From positions 1-64,000 of the forward strand of contig JAKQKQ010000133.1 in the NCBI GenBank assembly GCA_029560585.1: 64,000 bases of DNA, read 5' to 3'. Every line of letters starts with the position of its first letter. Within the stretch, counting starts at the first letter, position 1. Source of the DNA: Verrucomicrobiota bacterium (lineage in GTDB: Bacteria > Verrucomicrobiota > Verrucomicrobiia > JADLBR01). The notes under the pieces are model-generated. The model made no database searches. It had not been told where the DNA came from and was given only the letters and a program-made list of their open reading frames with translations. Shown here one piece after another: positions 54,720-63,595 of this stretch. Made by a program: the position numbers and the translations under genes.

Positions 54720-54757
54720 CGGCCTGTCGGACCTTGCCAAGTCCGACAGATTCCTAG
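54716..54757. repeat. CTAG-bounded hairpin H, copy 2
   Basis: CTAGCGGCCTGTCGGAC pairs with GTCCGACAGATTCCTAG. The first CTAG contains the sulfatase stop, and the second is shared with element B3. Confidence 0.75.
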
Positions 54758-55028
54758 CCAGAAACTTCAGGCACTGTTCGTGGGCGCGGATCGTGCCCCG
54801 ACCCAGGATCCGGGCCGGGAGGGTTTTGGACTGCGGTGGCAGAGTCCGGCCGCAGCCGGACGGCGCCACCGCTTTGGCAGCGCGCGAAGCGCGAGCCGGG
54901 ACCATCGGCTTCGGCTCCGCCGGAGGCAAAAGCGGTGTCGCCGCTTCGCTCTGCCACCGCAGTCCAAAATGGCCCCGCCCCCAGAAGTTCCATCATGAAT
55001 AATCCGGCGCGTGGACGAATCTGGCTGG
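54754..55028. repeat. CTAG-bounded element B, copy 3 with complete G insert
   Basis: Outer ends CTAGCCAG (54754-54761) and CTGGCTGG (55021-55028, one mismatch); inner GAAACTTC/GAAGTTCC. The segment 54795-54979 is absent from the compact copy at 50555-50652 and contains element G. The right end AATAATCCGGCGCGTGG is shared with the compact copy. Confidence 0.85.
54824..54969. repeat. Element G, 146 bp with 21-bp perfect terminal inverted repeats
   Basis: The left arm 54824-54844 (starting TTTTGGACTGCGGTGG) is the exact complement of 54949-54969. The interior has further small hairpins such as TCCGGC/GCCGGA. It lies inside element B3. A related unit stands alone at 59983-60085, and a truncated one inside B1. 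Confidence 0.85.
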
Positions 55029-55035
55029 CGCTAAC

Positions 55036-55139
55036 TCGAGAATTCAGACACCGAATCGTAGGAGCCTGCTTGCAGGCGATCCCATGCGCGAATCGCGCGC
55101 AAGCGCGCTCCTACGTCTCATTTTCATCCCCGGTGGTCC
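55036..55139. repeat. REP-like doublet (family C), copy 6
   Basis: Full-length; core 55058-55114 is identical in its arms to copy 1. It directly follows B3, so the gap 54720-55162 consists almost wholly of repeats H2, B3 (with G) and C6. Confidence 0.9.
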
Positions 55140-55162
55140 GGCAGCCGCCGGATGGGATCTTC

Positions 55163-56116
55163 TCACGCCGGGCCCAGGAGCTTGCGCACCTCGTCAAACT
55201 CGTGCCGCGCGACCGCGGCCGGGTTGTCCCCGCCGCTGGCCTCGCATGAGAGATAGCCTTTGAAGCCGACCTTCTTCAGGGCGTTGAACAAGGGCCGATG
55301 GTCCACGTTTCCCTCGTTCAACGGCGCGCGCTTGAATCGGCCCGCGGGATAATCGTGGGCAACGGCGTCATCGGCGGCGGCCTTCACCATGTCTTTGACA
55401 TGCACGTGGAAGATCCGGTCGCCCAGCACCTTGACCGATTCCTCGCCGTAGATATCCCCGGTGATGTGAAGGTTGCCCGCGTCATGGATGACCCCGAAGT
55501 TTGGCCGATCGACCAGATCGATGATCTTGCGGGCCATCGCAACGGTTTCGCAGTACTGGCCAAAATGGATCTCCGCAACGATCCGCGAGCCATGCTTCGT
55601 GGCCCGGTCACATGCCGCGCCGAGCCACGCCGCGACGACGCGCGCCTCGTCATCCCGATACGCGCTATTCTTCAGCCGCCCGGCCGTCACCTTCAGCAGC
55701 TTGCAGGACATCCGGTCACCGATGTCCAGAAACCTCTCGACATCCTCAAGCCCCTTCGCCCGCTGCCGCTCGTCGGTGAGAACGTTCCCGCCGAGCGTCG
55801 TGTAGATCAGGCAGACGGCAACATTGTGGTCACCGGCCATTCTCTTGATCTCGTCGGCCCGTTCCGCGGAACAATTCAAATCGAGATGATTCGCTCCCAT
55901 CCCGACTTGGATCTCGATGCCATCGTACCCGATCTTGCCCGCACATTCGATCGCCGCCTCCAAGGGGGAACCCTTGAACATCCCCGAAAACATCGCGATC
56001 TTCAGACGGCCGCCCACGTCGGTCGCCCCCATGGCCAATCCCGAAGCCGCCGCCGCGACGGGAATCCGCGCCAGAAACTCCCGGCGCCCCATTGATCGTC
56101 TTTCGTTTGAAATCAT
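55163..56116 (-). CDS. Tat-exported sugar phosphate isomerase/epimerase-like TIM-barrel protein
   Basis: 317 residues; Tat signal GRREFLARIPVAAAASGLAMG. The xylose isomerase-like (AP endonuclease 2) barrel shows AIECAGKIGYDGIEIQ, IVAEIHFGQYCETV, FGVIHDAGNLHITG and FHVHVKDM, with the metal-binding Glu/His/Asp residues in place. Typical of PVC Tat-exported epimerases of unknown substrate. AAGGAG is 9 bases before the ATG at 56116. Forms a pair with the next Tat enzyme on the same strand. Confidence 0.9.
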   Translation of the reverse strand: MISNERRSMGRREFLARIPVAAAASGLAMGATDVGGRLKIAMFSGMFKGSPLEAAIECAGKIGYDGIEIQVGMGANHLDLNCSAERADEIKRMAGDHNVAVCLIYTTLGGNVLTDERQRAKGLEDVERFLDIGDRMSCKLLKVTAGRLKNSAYRDDEARVVAAWLGAACDRATKHGSRIVAEIHFGQYCETVAMARKIIDLVDRPNFGVIHDAGNLHITGDIYGEESVKVLGDRIFHVHVKDMVKAAADDAVAHDYPAGRFKRAPLNEGNVDHRPLFNALKKVGFKGYLSCEASGGDNPAAVARHEFDEVRKLLGPA

Positions 56117-56216
56117 ACAGTCGCTCCTTCAGTTCAGGCCATTGCGGCAGAATTCACTTTCAAAACACCCATCGCGGGCGATGGCTCGCTTTTCGGCAAC
56201 CCCGGGTGCGAGGCCC

Positions 56217-57284
56217 TCACCCGCGCCAGGGCCTCGGCCTCGACTTGAGACCGGCCAGCACATCCCTGGTGATCTGCGCGTCCTCGGCAATCTGGAAATC
56301 GAACATGCCCGCAAGGACGAAGTCGGCGCCATTGGAGAAGGCGTACTTCAAGGCGTCCCGAGGCGGGATGGCGCCGGCGGCCATCACCTTGAATGCGATC
56401 CACGGCTTGGTGACGCCCCTCATGAATTCGGCGGTCTCCTCGGGATTTCCGCACCAGTATCCCGGCACCTCGGAATAGTCGGCCTTCAGGTCACTGTTCG
56501 GATGCCGCTCCTGCCGCTGCCTCATCGCCGCGAGTTCCTCCACCTTGGGCGCGTTCGCGTACTTGAGGTGATGGAAGGTCTTCACATAAAAATCCAACGG
56601 GAACTTCTCTTTCTCGCAGTGCTGGACCACGTCGAGCCCGTGGCTTGCCACGCCGGCGGGCACCCCACTGGCGCTGATGACGTTCAGCAACTCGCCGACC
56701 AGGGCCCCCTTGCCCTGATTTACTAGGGGCCCCGCGAGCATCCCCGGGACGTAGAGCGCGTCCGCGCCGCCGTCGATCAGGCGCGGCACGACCCGGTTGT
56801 AGGCCTCGAGATTGTCCACCCGTTTCCCGTCGGTGTCGATCCACGGCGCGATGATCCATTTCATCTTGCCGCCGCGCTTGTCGCGGTACTGCTTGAACAG
56901 CCCCTCGATCTTCGGGTCGCTGTGCGTGATGAAGGTATTGACGCCGTTTGCTTCGGCGGCGGCGAACGTGTCGAGTATCTTCTCGTCGGTATTGTAGTGG
57001 CGCGAGAGTTCGTTCACATAGCGCAAGTCGCGGCTGTGCATGTAGAACGTGATGTGGTTGGTGCCCAACATCAGACGCCCCAACTCCAGATCACCGATCT
57101 TGCCCTTCGGAAGCGCCCCGGCGCCCTCGGGGCCGCCGGTGGCAGCGGCTGCGATCGAAGGCGCGCCCATGGCCGCCGCGGCACCGCCGCAGATCAGCCG
57201 GAGGAAATCCCGGCGGTGTGCGACGCCGGCCGGCGTCGCGGTGCCTCGGGGCACGGGTCGATCAGAACATGGGCTCGGGTGCAT
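56217..57284 (-). CDS. Tat-exported TIM-barrel protein (aldo/keto reductase-like)
   Basis: 355 residues with a Tat signal HRRDFLRLICGGAAAAMG. The body is a barrel: LELGRLMLGTNHITFYMH, FAAAEANGVNTFITHSD, GADALYVPGML, GVPAGVASHGLDVV and a C-terminal ANGADFVLAGMFDFQIAEDAQI-like strand. I can name only a general aldo/keto reductase or dihydrodipicolinate-like barrel relationship. A strong AAAGGAG sits before the ATG. First gene of the leftward pair with 55163-56116. Confidence 0.75.
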   Translation of the reverse strand: MHPSPCSDRPVPRGTATPAGVAHRRDFLRLICGGAAAAMGAPSIAAAATGGPEGAGALPKGKIGDLELGRLMLGTNHITFYMHSRDLRYVNELSRHYNTDEKILDTFAAAEANGVNTFITHSDPKIEGLFKQYRDKRGGKMKWIIAPWIDTDGKRVDNLEAYNRVVPRLIDGGADALYVPGMLAGPLVNQGKGALVGELLNVISASGVPAGVASHGLDVVQHCEKEKFPLDFYVKTFHHLKYANAPKVEELAAMRQRQERHPNSDLKADYSEVPGYWCGNPEETAEFMRGVTKPWIAFKVMAAGAIPPRDALKYAFSNGADFVLAGMFDFQIAEDAQITRDVLAGLKSRPRPWRG

Positions 57285-57312
57285 TGCGTCTCCTTTCGCC
57301 AGCGATCCACGA

Positions 57313-57341
57313 AATCCAATGACATCGGGGACGTATGTCAA
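57313..57341 (-). promoter_or_regulatory. Predicted promoter of leftward Tat enzyme pair
   Basis: On the minus strand TTGACA (complement at 57336-57341) is 17 bases from TGGATT (57313-57318). The -35 is perfect, the -10 weak. About 29 bases upstream of the ATG at 57284. Confidence 0.45.
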
Positions 57342-57422
57342 ACTCACAATTCCGTGGCGCCACTTGGGGCAACATGTTTCAAGGCGTGCGGCCGCGGCGG
57401 ATGTCAGGCAAACTCCCCGATC

Positions 57423-58925
57423 GTGAAGACACCGACCTCCGCCCTCCCCGCCATCGCCCTCGCCACCGTATTCCTGTGGGCGGCGGCGCAGTTTTCGCCA
57501 GCGGCCTCGCCAGAGCCGACGCGGGTGCCGCTGTTGCGGGCGGTGGACCTCAACCTGGGCGAGTCACAGGAGGTTATCCTCGCCGATGGATCCAAGGCGC
57601 GGGTCAAATTACTGGCGCTCGAGGAGACGCGCGACCCGATCCGGGACGCCGTCCGCCTCGCGCGCGTTGAGGTCGACGTCAATGGTCAAACCGCAACGCT
57701 GGACTCGGCAAACTACAGCCTGCCCATCACCATCGGCGGCGCGCAGATCGATTGCCCGATCACCAGGGGATACCGCTCGAACAGCCACCGCGACCCGTGG
57801 GGGCTGGAGAAAGACGCGCGATTGCGGCTCTGGCCCGCCGGGTCGCCGTGGATCGAGCCCGGCACGTTTGTCTTTCCGCTCAAGCAGCGCTGGTTTGCCA
57901 GCGGCACCCAGATGGCCAACGAACCAGTATTCGTCGATGGCGGCGAAGTGCCATCCAACAAGAAGATCTATTACCACAACGACCTGGACTTCGGCGGATG
58001 CGAGGGCATGGACGAAGTCGTGGCCGCCACCGATGGCCTCGTCGTGTCCGCGGCCAAGGAGACCCTGCCCGGCTACGAGGAGGCGCCCGTCAGCCCGCGC
58101 GGTGACGTCGTCTACATGCTCGACGACCGCGGGTGGTACTACCGCTACAGCCACCTGTTTGAGATCGACACCGCCATCCGCCCCGGCGCGACCATAAGGG
58201 TGGGCCAGCGCATCGGCCTGCTCGGTAAAGAGGGCGCCAGCGGCGGCTGGGCACACCTGCATTTCGGTATCAGCAGCCTCCAACCCTCCGGCAAATGGGG
58301 CACGCAGGAGGCCTACGCGTTTGCCTGGCAGGCGTACGTTCGACAGCACGTGCCGAAGGTACTCGCGGTCGCCCGCCCCCATCGGGTGGCATGGGCCGGC
58401 GATACGGTCGTCCTCGACGGCACGAAGTCCTGGTCCGCCGCCGGGGAAATCAAGACCTTCCAATGGGCCTTCACCGATGGCACCACCGCCGCCGGCCCGC
58501 GGATCGAGCGGGCCTATGATCGGCCCGGCACGTACAGCGAGATCCTCAAGGTCACCGATGCCAGTGGCGCAGTCGCCTATGATTTTGCCGTCGTGCAGAT
58601 ACTGGATAAAGCCCACCCCGAGCTCCTCACCCCTTCCATCCAGGCGGCCTACGCGCCCTCGCTGCAGACCCGCGCCAATCAGACAATCACGTTCAAGGTC
58701 CGCTCCTTCCGAACGACCCACGGCGGAGAATCCTGGGACTTTGGCGACGGCAGTGCGCCCGTCACGGTCAGGTCCGACGGCTGTGTCAAGGCGCTGGCAA
58801 GGGACGGCTTCGCCGTCACCGAGCACCGTTTCGCCAGGCCCGGCGACTACATCGTGCGCGTCGAGCGCAGCAATGAGCGCGGCGACAAAGCGATCGCCCA
58901 CCTCTGGGTGCCCGTGCAACCATGA
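57423..58925 (+). CDS. Exported M23-family metallopeptidase with PKD-like domains
   Basis: 500 residues from a GTG at the onset of a signal peptide (LPAIALATVFLWAAAQ). The LytM/M23 domain has YHNDLDFGG (His185, Asp189) and AHLHFGI (His278, His280), the full zinc and catalytic set for a Gly-Gly or peptide cross-link endopeptidase. Two PKD-like beta domains follow (about 310-385, VVLDGTKSWSA; and 410-500, WDFGDGSAPVTV), which often bind carbohydrate. It may cut peptidoglycan or a secreted protein. The following gene starts 31 bases later. Confidence 0.88.
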   Translation: MKTPTSALPAIALATVFLWAAAQFSPAASPEPTRVPLLRAVDLNLGESQEVILADGSKARVKLLALEETRDPIRDAVRLARVEVDVNGQTATLDSANYSLPITIGGAQIDCPITRGYRSNSHRDPWGLEKDARLRLWPAGSPWIEPGTFVFPLKQRWFASGTQMANEPVFVDGGEVPSNKKIYYHNDLDFGGCEGMDEVVAATDGLVVSAAKETLPGYEEAPVSPRGDVVYMLDDRGWYYRYSHLFEIDTAIRPGATIRVGQRIGLLGKEGASGGWAHLHFGISSLQPSGKWGTQEAYAFAWQAYVRQHVPKVLAVARPHRVAWAGDTVVLDGTKSWSAAGEIKTFQWAFTDGTTAAGPRIERAYDRPGTYSEILKVTDASGAVAYDFAVVQILDKAHPELLTPSIQAAYAPSLQTRANQTITFKVRSFRTTHGGESWDFGDGSAPVTVRSDGCVKALARDGFAVTEHRFARPGDYIVRVERSNERGDKAIAHLWVPVQP

Positions 58926-58956
58926 GGATCGACCAACGGATAGCCAGGGGGACGCG

Positions 58957-59889
58957 GTGAACACAGAACCACTGGCGGGCTCGCAGCGCGCATTGATCCT
59001 CTTCCCAGTCGGCGGATTGGGCAACCGCCTCCGGGCCACGGCCTCCGCACATATCTTGGCCGAGGAGGCCGGACGCGCGTTCTACCTGAACTGGATCCCC
59101 GATCCCACCTGCAACGCGCGCTGGGACGATCTGTTCCTCAATCGGTTCCCGGCTTTCCCCTCCGATATGGAAACGCTGCGCGCGTCCCACCGCCTTCACT
59201 GTGGCGACGCACACGGACGGTTGCCCGAAGACACGGTCAAGGCGATCCTCGATGACCCCCGCCCCGTGGTCGCCATCTCCACCGGCCAGCAGCTGCGCCC
59301 ACCCCACCGCGACGATTTCAAACAGAAGAAGTCCGAATTCTACAGGGCCCTGATTCCGATCGGGCCGATCGAGGAGGAGGTCCGACGTTATCTCGAGCGC
59401 GTGGATGTCCCCGCCATGGTGGGTGTCCACATTCGCCGCGGCGACCTGATCTCCGACAAGGGCGCCAACCCCTTCGCCATTTCGCCGATCGGCCTCTTCA
59501 TCCAAGCCTGCCGCCGGGAACTGGCGTCGAGGCGGGCCCCCGGTCTCTTCCTCTCCACAGACTCCCCCCGCGACGAGCGCGCTTTGCGGCAGGCCTTTGG
59601 GTCCCTCGTGCACAGCAGACAGGGCATCGCGCTGGACCGCGTTTCGGTCGCGGGAATCCGCGATGCCCTCGTGGACTGGCTGCTGCTTTCCCGCACGCAG
59701 TTTGTCATCCGTTCGTACTTCAGTTCCTTCAGCAAAGAGGCGTGCGCCGTGCGCGGGATCGAATCCCACGTGATCTATCGCGAGCGGCCTGCGCCCCTGG
59801 GGTTTCTCTCGGATCTGGCCCACAGGCCGAGATGGCAGTTGGCGCGCGTCCTGTCGGCCATCGCGCGGATCATCCGGCGAAAATTATAA
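58957..59889 (+). CDS. Fucosyltransferase-like (NodZ / GT-B) protein
   Basis: About 310 residues from a GTG with AGGGGGA upstream. LFPVGGLGNRLRATASAHILA is the N-terminal GDP-binding motif of alpha-1,6- and O-fucosyltransferase relatives, and VGVHIRRGDLI is their HxRRxD motif (GDP-fucose pocket). No membrane helix or signal. It would add fucose or a related sugar to a cell-surface glycan, although no partner glycosyltransferase adjoins it. Same direction as the M23 gene. Confidence 0.72.
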   Translation: MNTEPLAGSQRALILFPVGGLGNRLRATASAHILAEEAGRAFYLNWIPDPTCNARWDDLFLNRFPAFPSDMETLRASHRLHCGDAHGRLPEDTVKAILDDPRPVVAISTGQQLRPPHRDDFKQKKSEFYRALIPIGPIEEEVRRYLERVDVPAMVGVHIRRGDLISDKGANPFAISPIGLFIQACRRELASRRAPGLFLSTDSPRDERALRQAFGSLVHSRQGIALDRVSVAGIRDALVDWLLLSRTQFVIRSYFSSFSKEACAVRGIESHVIYRERPAPLGFLSDLAHRPRWQLARVLSAIARIIRRKL

Positions 59890-59907
59890 GTGTGGACCGA
59901 TTCCGCC

Positions 59908-59937
59908 GGGAGGGCCCGCGGCCTGAGTCTGTCTCAA
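59908..59937. repeat. Short repeat F, copy 3 (minus orientation)
   Basis: Reverse complement reads TTGAGACAGACTCAGGCCGC then GGGCCCTCCC, one substitution from 31833-31862. Confidence 0.75.
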
Positions 59938-59982
59938 TACCCGATCGTCCCAGGGGGCGTGGCACTTAGATGGACACACCAG

Positions 59983-60085
59983 TTTTTGGACTGCGGCGGC
60001 AGTGCCGCCGCTTTCAACAACCGGCGGAGCCGAGTCGTCGCTTCGCGACGTGCCAAAGCGGTGGCGTTGCCACCGCGCTCCAAAG
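59983..60085. repeat. Element G relative, stand-alone copy
   Basis: Starts TTTTTGGACTGCGGCGGCA and ends CCGCGCTCCAAA; the ends are an imperfect inverted repeat. Two strong internal palindromes: GCGGCGGCAGTGCCGCCGC and GCGGTGGCGTTGCCACCGC. Confidence 0.7.
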
Positions 60086-60165
60086 GAAGGATCGCGCCAC
60101 GCATGGCGTCGTGGCCGACCGGAGAATATTCTTCAACGGGCTGTTAGCCACCTGGGGTCGGCCGG

Positions 60166-62451
60166 TTACGGCAACGGCGGCAGCTTCGCGCTGTAGTGCA
60201 CCGCGCGGTGGCGGTTGTCGTCGAACGCGAAATGCAGCCATTGCCGATCCTTGCTGACGAAACCGTCGGGATAATTGATGCGGCCCTTGGGTCCGTCGCA
60301 TGACTCTTTGTGGAGCACGCGCTGGTAGGGCCACGTCCTCATGCCATCGAAACTGATCCAGAGGGCGAGCGGGCTGCGGTGCCTCGAATTGGGATTGTGC
60401 AGCATCGCCACCGCATCGCCACCGAGCGGATAGAGCGTCGCCTTGCTCCCCGGATTGGGCACTTGCGTGATGGACGCAAACTCGGGCCACGTCCTGCCGC
60501 CATCCTTGGATTCCGCGCGATAGAGCACGCCGCCGAGGCCATCCGCGCGGATGATCATGACGATGCGGCCATCGCCAAGCTCCACGATGTTATTCTCCGC
60601 CCATCCGAAGTAGCGGTCGTTCGGCGTCAGGCGGATGTCGCCATGCTCGGCCCAGGTCTTCCCACCATCGCCACTGATGAGAACGCCGTTGCGCGGGTTG
60701 GTGAAATCGCGATCGAGCGGCGCGCGATCCCGCTGGTCGTCCGGCCCGACGTAATGCTGGAAGGGCAGCATGATGCGGCCATCCCGCGTGACGATATGAT
60801 TGCGGATGAACGTGCGCTCCCTGAGCCGACCCGGGACTTCCTGGGGCTTGCCCCAAGTCTTGAACGAATCATCGCTCGTGAGGAACCACGAGCGCCAGTC
60901 ATTCGCCCAGTGCTTGGAGTGCGTGGAGAAGAACAGGGTGCATCGCCCATCGCGCACCATCAGTTCGGTGGGGCCCTGGCCGATGGTCTTGCCCTCGCGC
61001 GGGAAGCCCACGTCAAAACGCTCCAGGGGCGTCCATGTCCTCCCCTGATCGGTGCTGCGCGTGACCCCCGTGTAGTTCAGCGGTGACGGTTCGGTGTCGC
61101 CGCCGGCCAATATGAAGAGGATCCATGTGCCATCGGGCAGCTCGCGCAGGGTGGTGTCGCACACCATGCTGTTCGGCTTCACGCCATCGTAAGGGACGCT
61201 GCTGCGGTCCTGTTTCGCGTCCCCGGACGCCCGCGCGGCCCACTTTGCGTCGGGCCGAATGGATTTCGGCACGACGGGCGCGCGCGCCTTGTTGACCAAC
61301 ATGCGCGGCCTCGCACCGGGCGACACAAATTTGCCCGCGCGCACGTCTTCCTCGCGAAATTTCGCCAGCATGATCTCGGCGTCCGTGTGACGGTTCCAGT
61401 CATAGAGGATGTGGATGAGGCCGTCGGGGGCCTGGAGGCCGTCGGGATACGAGACCTCGGCGCGATCATCGAGCAGCAGCCCCCTGCCCCATGTCTTGCC
61501 ATCATCGTCGGAAAGAAATGCCATCATGCTGGAACGCCGTGGCAGGCGCACATCGATCGGGCCGTTCTTCACTAGGAGCAGATTGCCGGAGACCAGGCGC
61601 CGGATGAAGAATCGCGCGCTCACGTTCTGGATCGCGGATGTCTGCGGCTGGCTCCACATCCGCCCCGCGTCCGTGGAAAAACTCTCGCTGATGCCTTTCT
61701 TGGTCCGCGCCAGCATCCAAAGCCTCCCGTCTCGCAACTCGACGATCATGTGTTCGTCGAAGTCCGTCTCGGGAAACGCGACGCCGCCGCGCCGCGTCCA
61801 AGTCTTGCCCTGATCGGTGGACGCGAAGACATTGGCCATGCGGATGGGGTCGAGATCGTGGTGCGCGTCCTTGAGGATGGCGGGCCCGATCCGGTCGCGC
61901 GTCCAGAGGGACACGGGCAGTAGCCAGTCGCCGTTGGACAAGACCGTGGGCTTGTTCAGGGTGCACCCATCGGCAAACCGAACGGGTTTCGACCACGTCG
62001 GCTCATCGGCATCGGGATTCTCGCAAGTCATATACCAGTCGCCGCACCGGCCATCGAAATAGCCGAGGCTCTGATCAAAGAAGAGCCACAGGCGCCCCGA
62101 CGGATCGGTCCAAAGGTTGCCGACGAGGGCGCGGCGCTGCGGCGCGTTTGACGGATCGGTCGGATCGATCACCACCCGGGGTTTCGACCACTTTGCGCCG
62201 CCATCGTCGCTGGTGGCGAGCATGAAGAAACCGTTCGGGCTGTCGCCATTGCCCACCCAGCACGCCCAGAGGCGACCCTTCGGCGTGCGTTCGATGCCAA
62301 TGATCATGTTCCCGACCCGCACCCCATCATCGTACTCGGGTCCGGGCGCGGTGTTTACCACTGGCGGCTCAAGCGCCAAGTCGAGCATCGCCTTGTCCTG
62401 CGCAACGCACGCGGCGGAAACGAGAAATACGAATAGTGGCAATGTTCGCAT
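60166..62451 (-). CDS. Exported tandem BNR-repeat (sialidase-like) protein
   Basis: 761 residues with a signal peptide ([18 protein letters not shown]). At least eight Asp-box motifs S-x-D-x-G-x-x-W or close variants occur ([56 protein letters not shown]), spread over two six-bladed propellers of about 370 residues each. The F/Y-R-I-P motif of true sialidases is not visible, so it may hydrolyse another glycan or only bind. Stands alone on the minus strand, convergent with 58957-59889. Confidence 0.85.
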   Translation of the reverse strand: MRTLPLFVFLVSAACVAQDKAMLDLALEPPVVNTAPGPEYDDGVRVGNMIIGIERTPKGRLWACWVGNGDSPNGFFMLATSDDGGAKWSKPRVVIDPTDPSNAPQRRALVGNLWTDPSGRLWLFFDQSLGYFDGRCGDWYMTCENPDADEPTWSKPVRFADGCTLNKPTVLSNGDWLLPVSLWTRDRIGPAILKDAHHDLDPIRMANVFASTDQGKTWTRRGGVAFPETDFDEHMIVELRDGRLWMLARTKKGISESFSTDAGRMWSQPQTSAIQNVSARFFIRRLVSGNLLLVKNGPIDVRLPRRSSMMAFLSDDDGKTWGRGLLLDDRAEVSYPDGLQAPDGLIHILYDWNRHTDAEIMLAKFREEDVRAGKFVSPGARPRMLVNKARAPVVPKSIRPDAKWAARASGDAKQDRSSVPYDGVKPNSMVCDTTLRELPDGTWILFILAGGDTEPSPLNYTGVTRSTDQGRTWTPLERFDVGFPREGKTIGQGPTELMVRDGRCTLFFSTHSKHWANDWRSWFLTSDDSFKTWGKPQEVPGRLRERTFIRNHIVTRDGRIMLPFQHYVGPDDQRDRAPLDRDFTNPRNGVLISGDGGKTWAEHGDIRLTPNDRYFGWAENNIVELGDGRIVMIIRADGLGGVLYRAESKDGGRTWPEFASITQVPNPGSKATLYPLGGDAVAMLHNPNSRHRSPLALWISFDGMRTWPYQRVLHKESCDGPKGRINYPDGFVSKDRQWLHFAFDDNRHRAVHYSAKLPPLP

Positions 62452-62983
62452 GATCAATCCAAGGGATCGCTGCATCGGCCCAGAATGCCGGTTCGGCGGC
62501 CCGTTGAAAGACATCTCCAGTCGGCCACGACGACACGCGGGGCCCGATTCCGCCGCACCACAAGACGCGGGACATCGTCCAGGATGCTGGACAAGGGCGC
62601 CAGCTTATGGGGTGCGGCGCGCGATCGCGCCGCTCTTGCGAGCCAACGGAATTTTCGAGCTAGATCCCATGCCTGACTTAACGTTTTCATGATAAACAAG
62701 TTACGCTCGTAAATATTTCACGACTTGCGTCTTACTTCAAGTGAAATTCCTCTCGATCTGGTACCCGTTAGCAGCCTTTGGCAATCCGGCTGTCATATTC
62801 TGTCATGGGGCTTGAGGGACGTGGGCACATCCGTTGACGCGCCGCATACCTGTATATGCGCGAGGGTGATTCCAGGGGCTTGTCGCTTCGGGTGGGTGCC
62901 TGAAGGTGCGGCGGGATCTGTTCCCTGCCGTTGCGGCCATCCGCACAAGACCGTGGGAAGCGCGCGCCCGGGAGAATCACCAG
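62452..62983. other. Intergenic region, AT-rich centre
   Basis: No gene I can support. Bases 62640-62760 are AT-rich and contain an imperfect inverted repeat ATTTCAC (62715-62721) / GTGAAAT (62741-62747). This is the junction between chromosomal-type genes and the mobile-type module to the right, but no direct repeat marking an attachment site is visible. Confidence 0.4.
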
Positions 62984-63208
62984 ATGAATGATGGCGACGC
63001 GAGGAAGACGGATGGCGGGGACAATGGGCGCGAGACTGAAACACCCAGTCGGCTGTGGAAGGTGGCGGACGTGGCGGCCTACGCGCGGTGCAGCCCGCGG
63101 ACGGTGGGCAACCTGATGGTCGCCGGGCTTCCATTCATCAAGCTCGGCCATCTGGTGCGCTTCGAGCCGCGCGCAGTGGCGAGGTGGATGGCGGGCGAGC
63201 GCAGGTAG
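62984..63208 (+). CDS. Excisionase-type helix-turn-helix protein (HTH_17)
   Basis: 74 residues. After a polar, disordered N-terminus comes LWKVADVAAYARCSPRTVGNLMVAGLPFIKLGHLVRFEPRAVARWM, the compact MerR-like winged helix of HTH_17/excisionase proteins. GGAG lies 9 bases before the ATG. Such proteins sit in integrated elements and plasmids and control excision or replication genes. It faces a RepA-like ATPase gene across a repeat-rich gap. Confidence 0.8.
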   Translation: MNDGDARKTDGGDNGRETETPSRLWKVADVAAYARCSPRTVGNLMVAGLPFIKLGHLVRFEPRAVARWMAGERR

Positions 63209-63595
63209 CGGGACTGGGGGTGCCCCGGCGTCGCCGCCGTTCATTGCGCAATGAACAGGAATGATACATCCGTACACCCGCCGGCGGACGGCCGATGGAC
63301 GGACCGGGACGCCGGCTGCGCGATAATACGCATGTATGCGCACTCCTGGGCCGGGGGCATCCGCGGATCGGCCGGATGGGCCGCCGGTGCGCCCCGGTGA
63401 GGGCCCGGTGAGGGCCCGGTGGCCCGTCCGTCCAGAAACCCACTTATTGGACAACCTCCCGGGCACGTCGTTCCGTCGTCCATCTTGTCTTGTCCAATAA
63501 CCCCCCTTTAGGGGGGTATTGGACAAGTGGACGACGGGCGTCCAGAAATCCTTGGACAAAGAATTCTTGGACAACGCCGCGGGGGGGGGCGGGCC
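63209..63595. repeat. Iteron-like TTGGACAA repeats and long palindrome
   Basis: TTGGACAA occurs at 63447-63454, 63519-63526, 63552-63559 and 63567-63574, and inverted at 63490-63497. Two of them form the arms of a palindrome at 63489-63527: CTTGTCCAATA, then C6 and G6 blocks around TTTA, then TATTGGACAAG, with one bulged A. GTCGTCCA/TGGACGAC flank that palindrome. CGTCCAGAAA occurs at both 63427 and 63539. The gap holds no gene. Confidence 0.75.

Noticed and set aside
54716-55139. CRISPR-like array because of many palindromes in a row
   Set aside because: The palindromes belong to different families with no regular repeat-spacer spacing and no cas genes nearby.
62454-62699. Short minus-strand open frame upstream of the BNR gene
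   Set aside because: Arg-rich translation without motif or ribosome site; overlaps the likely promoter region.
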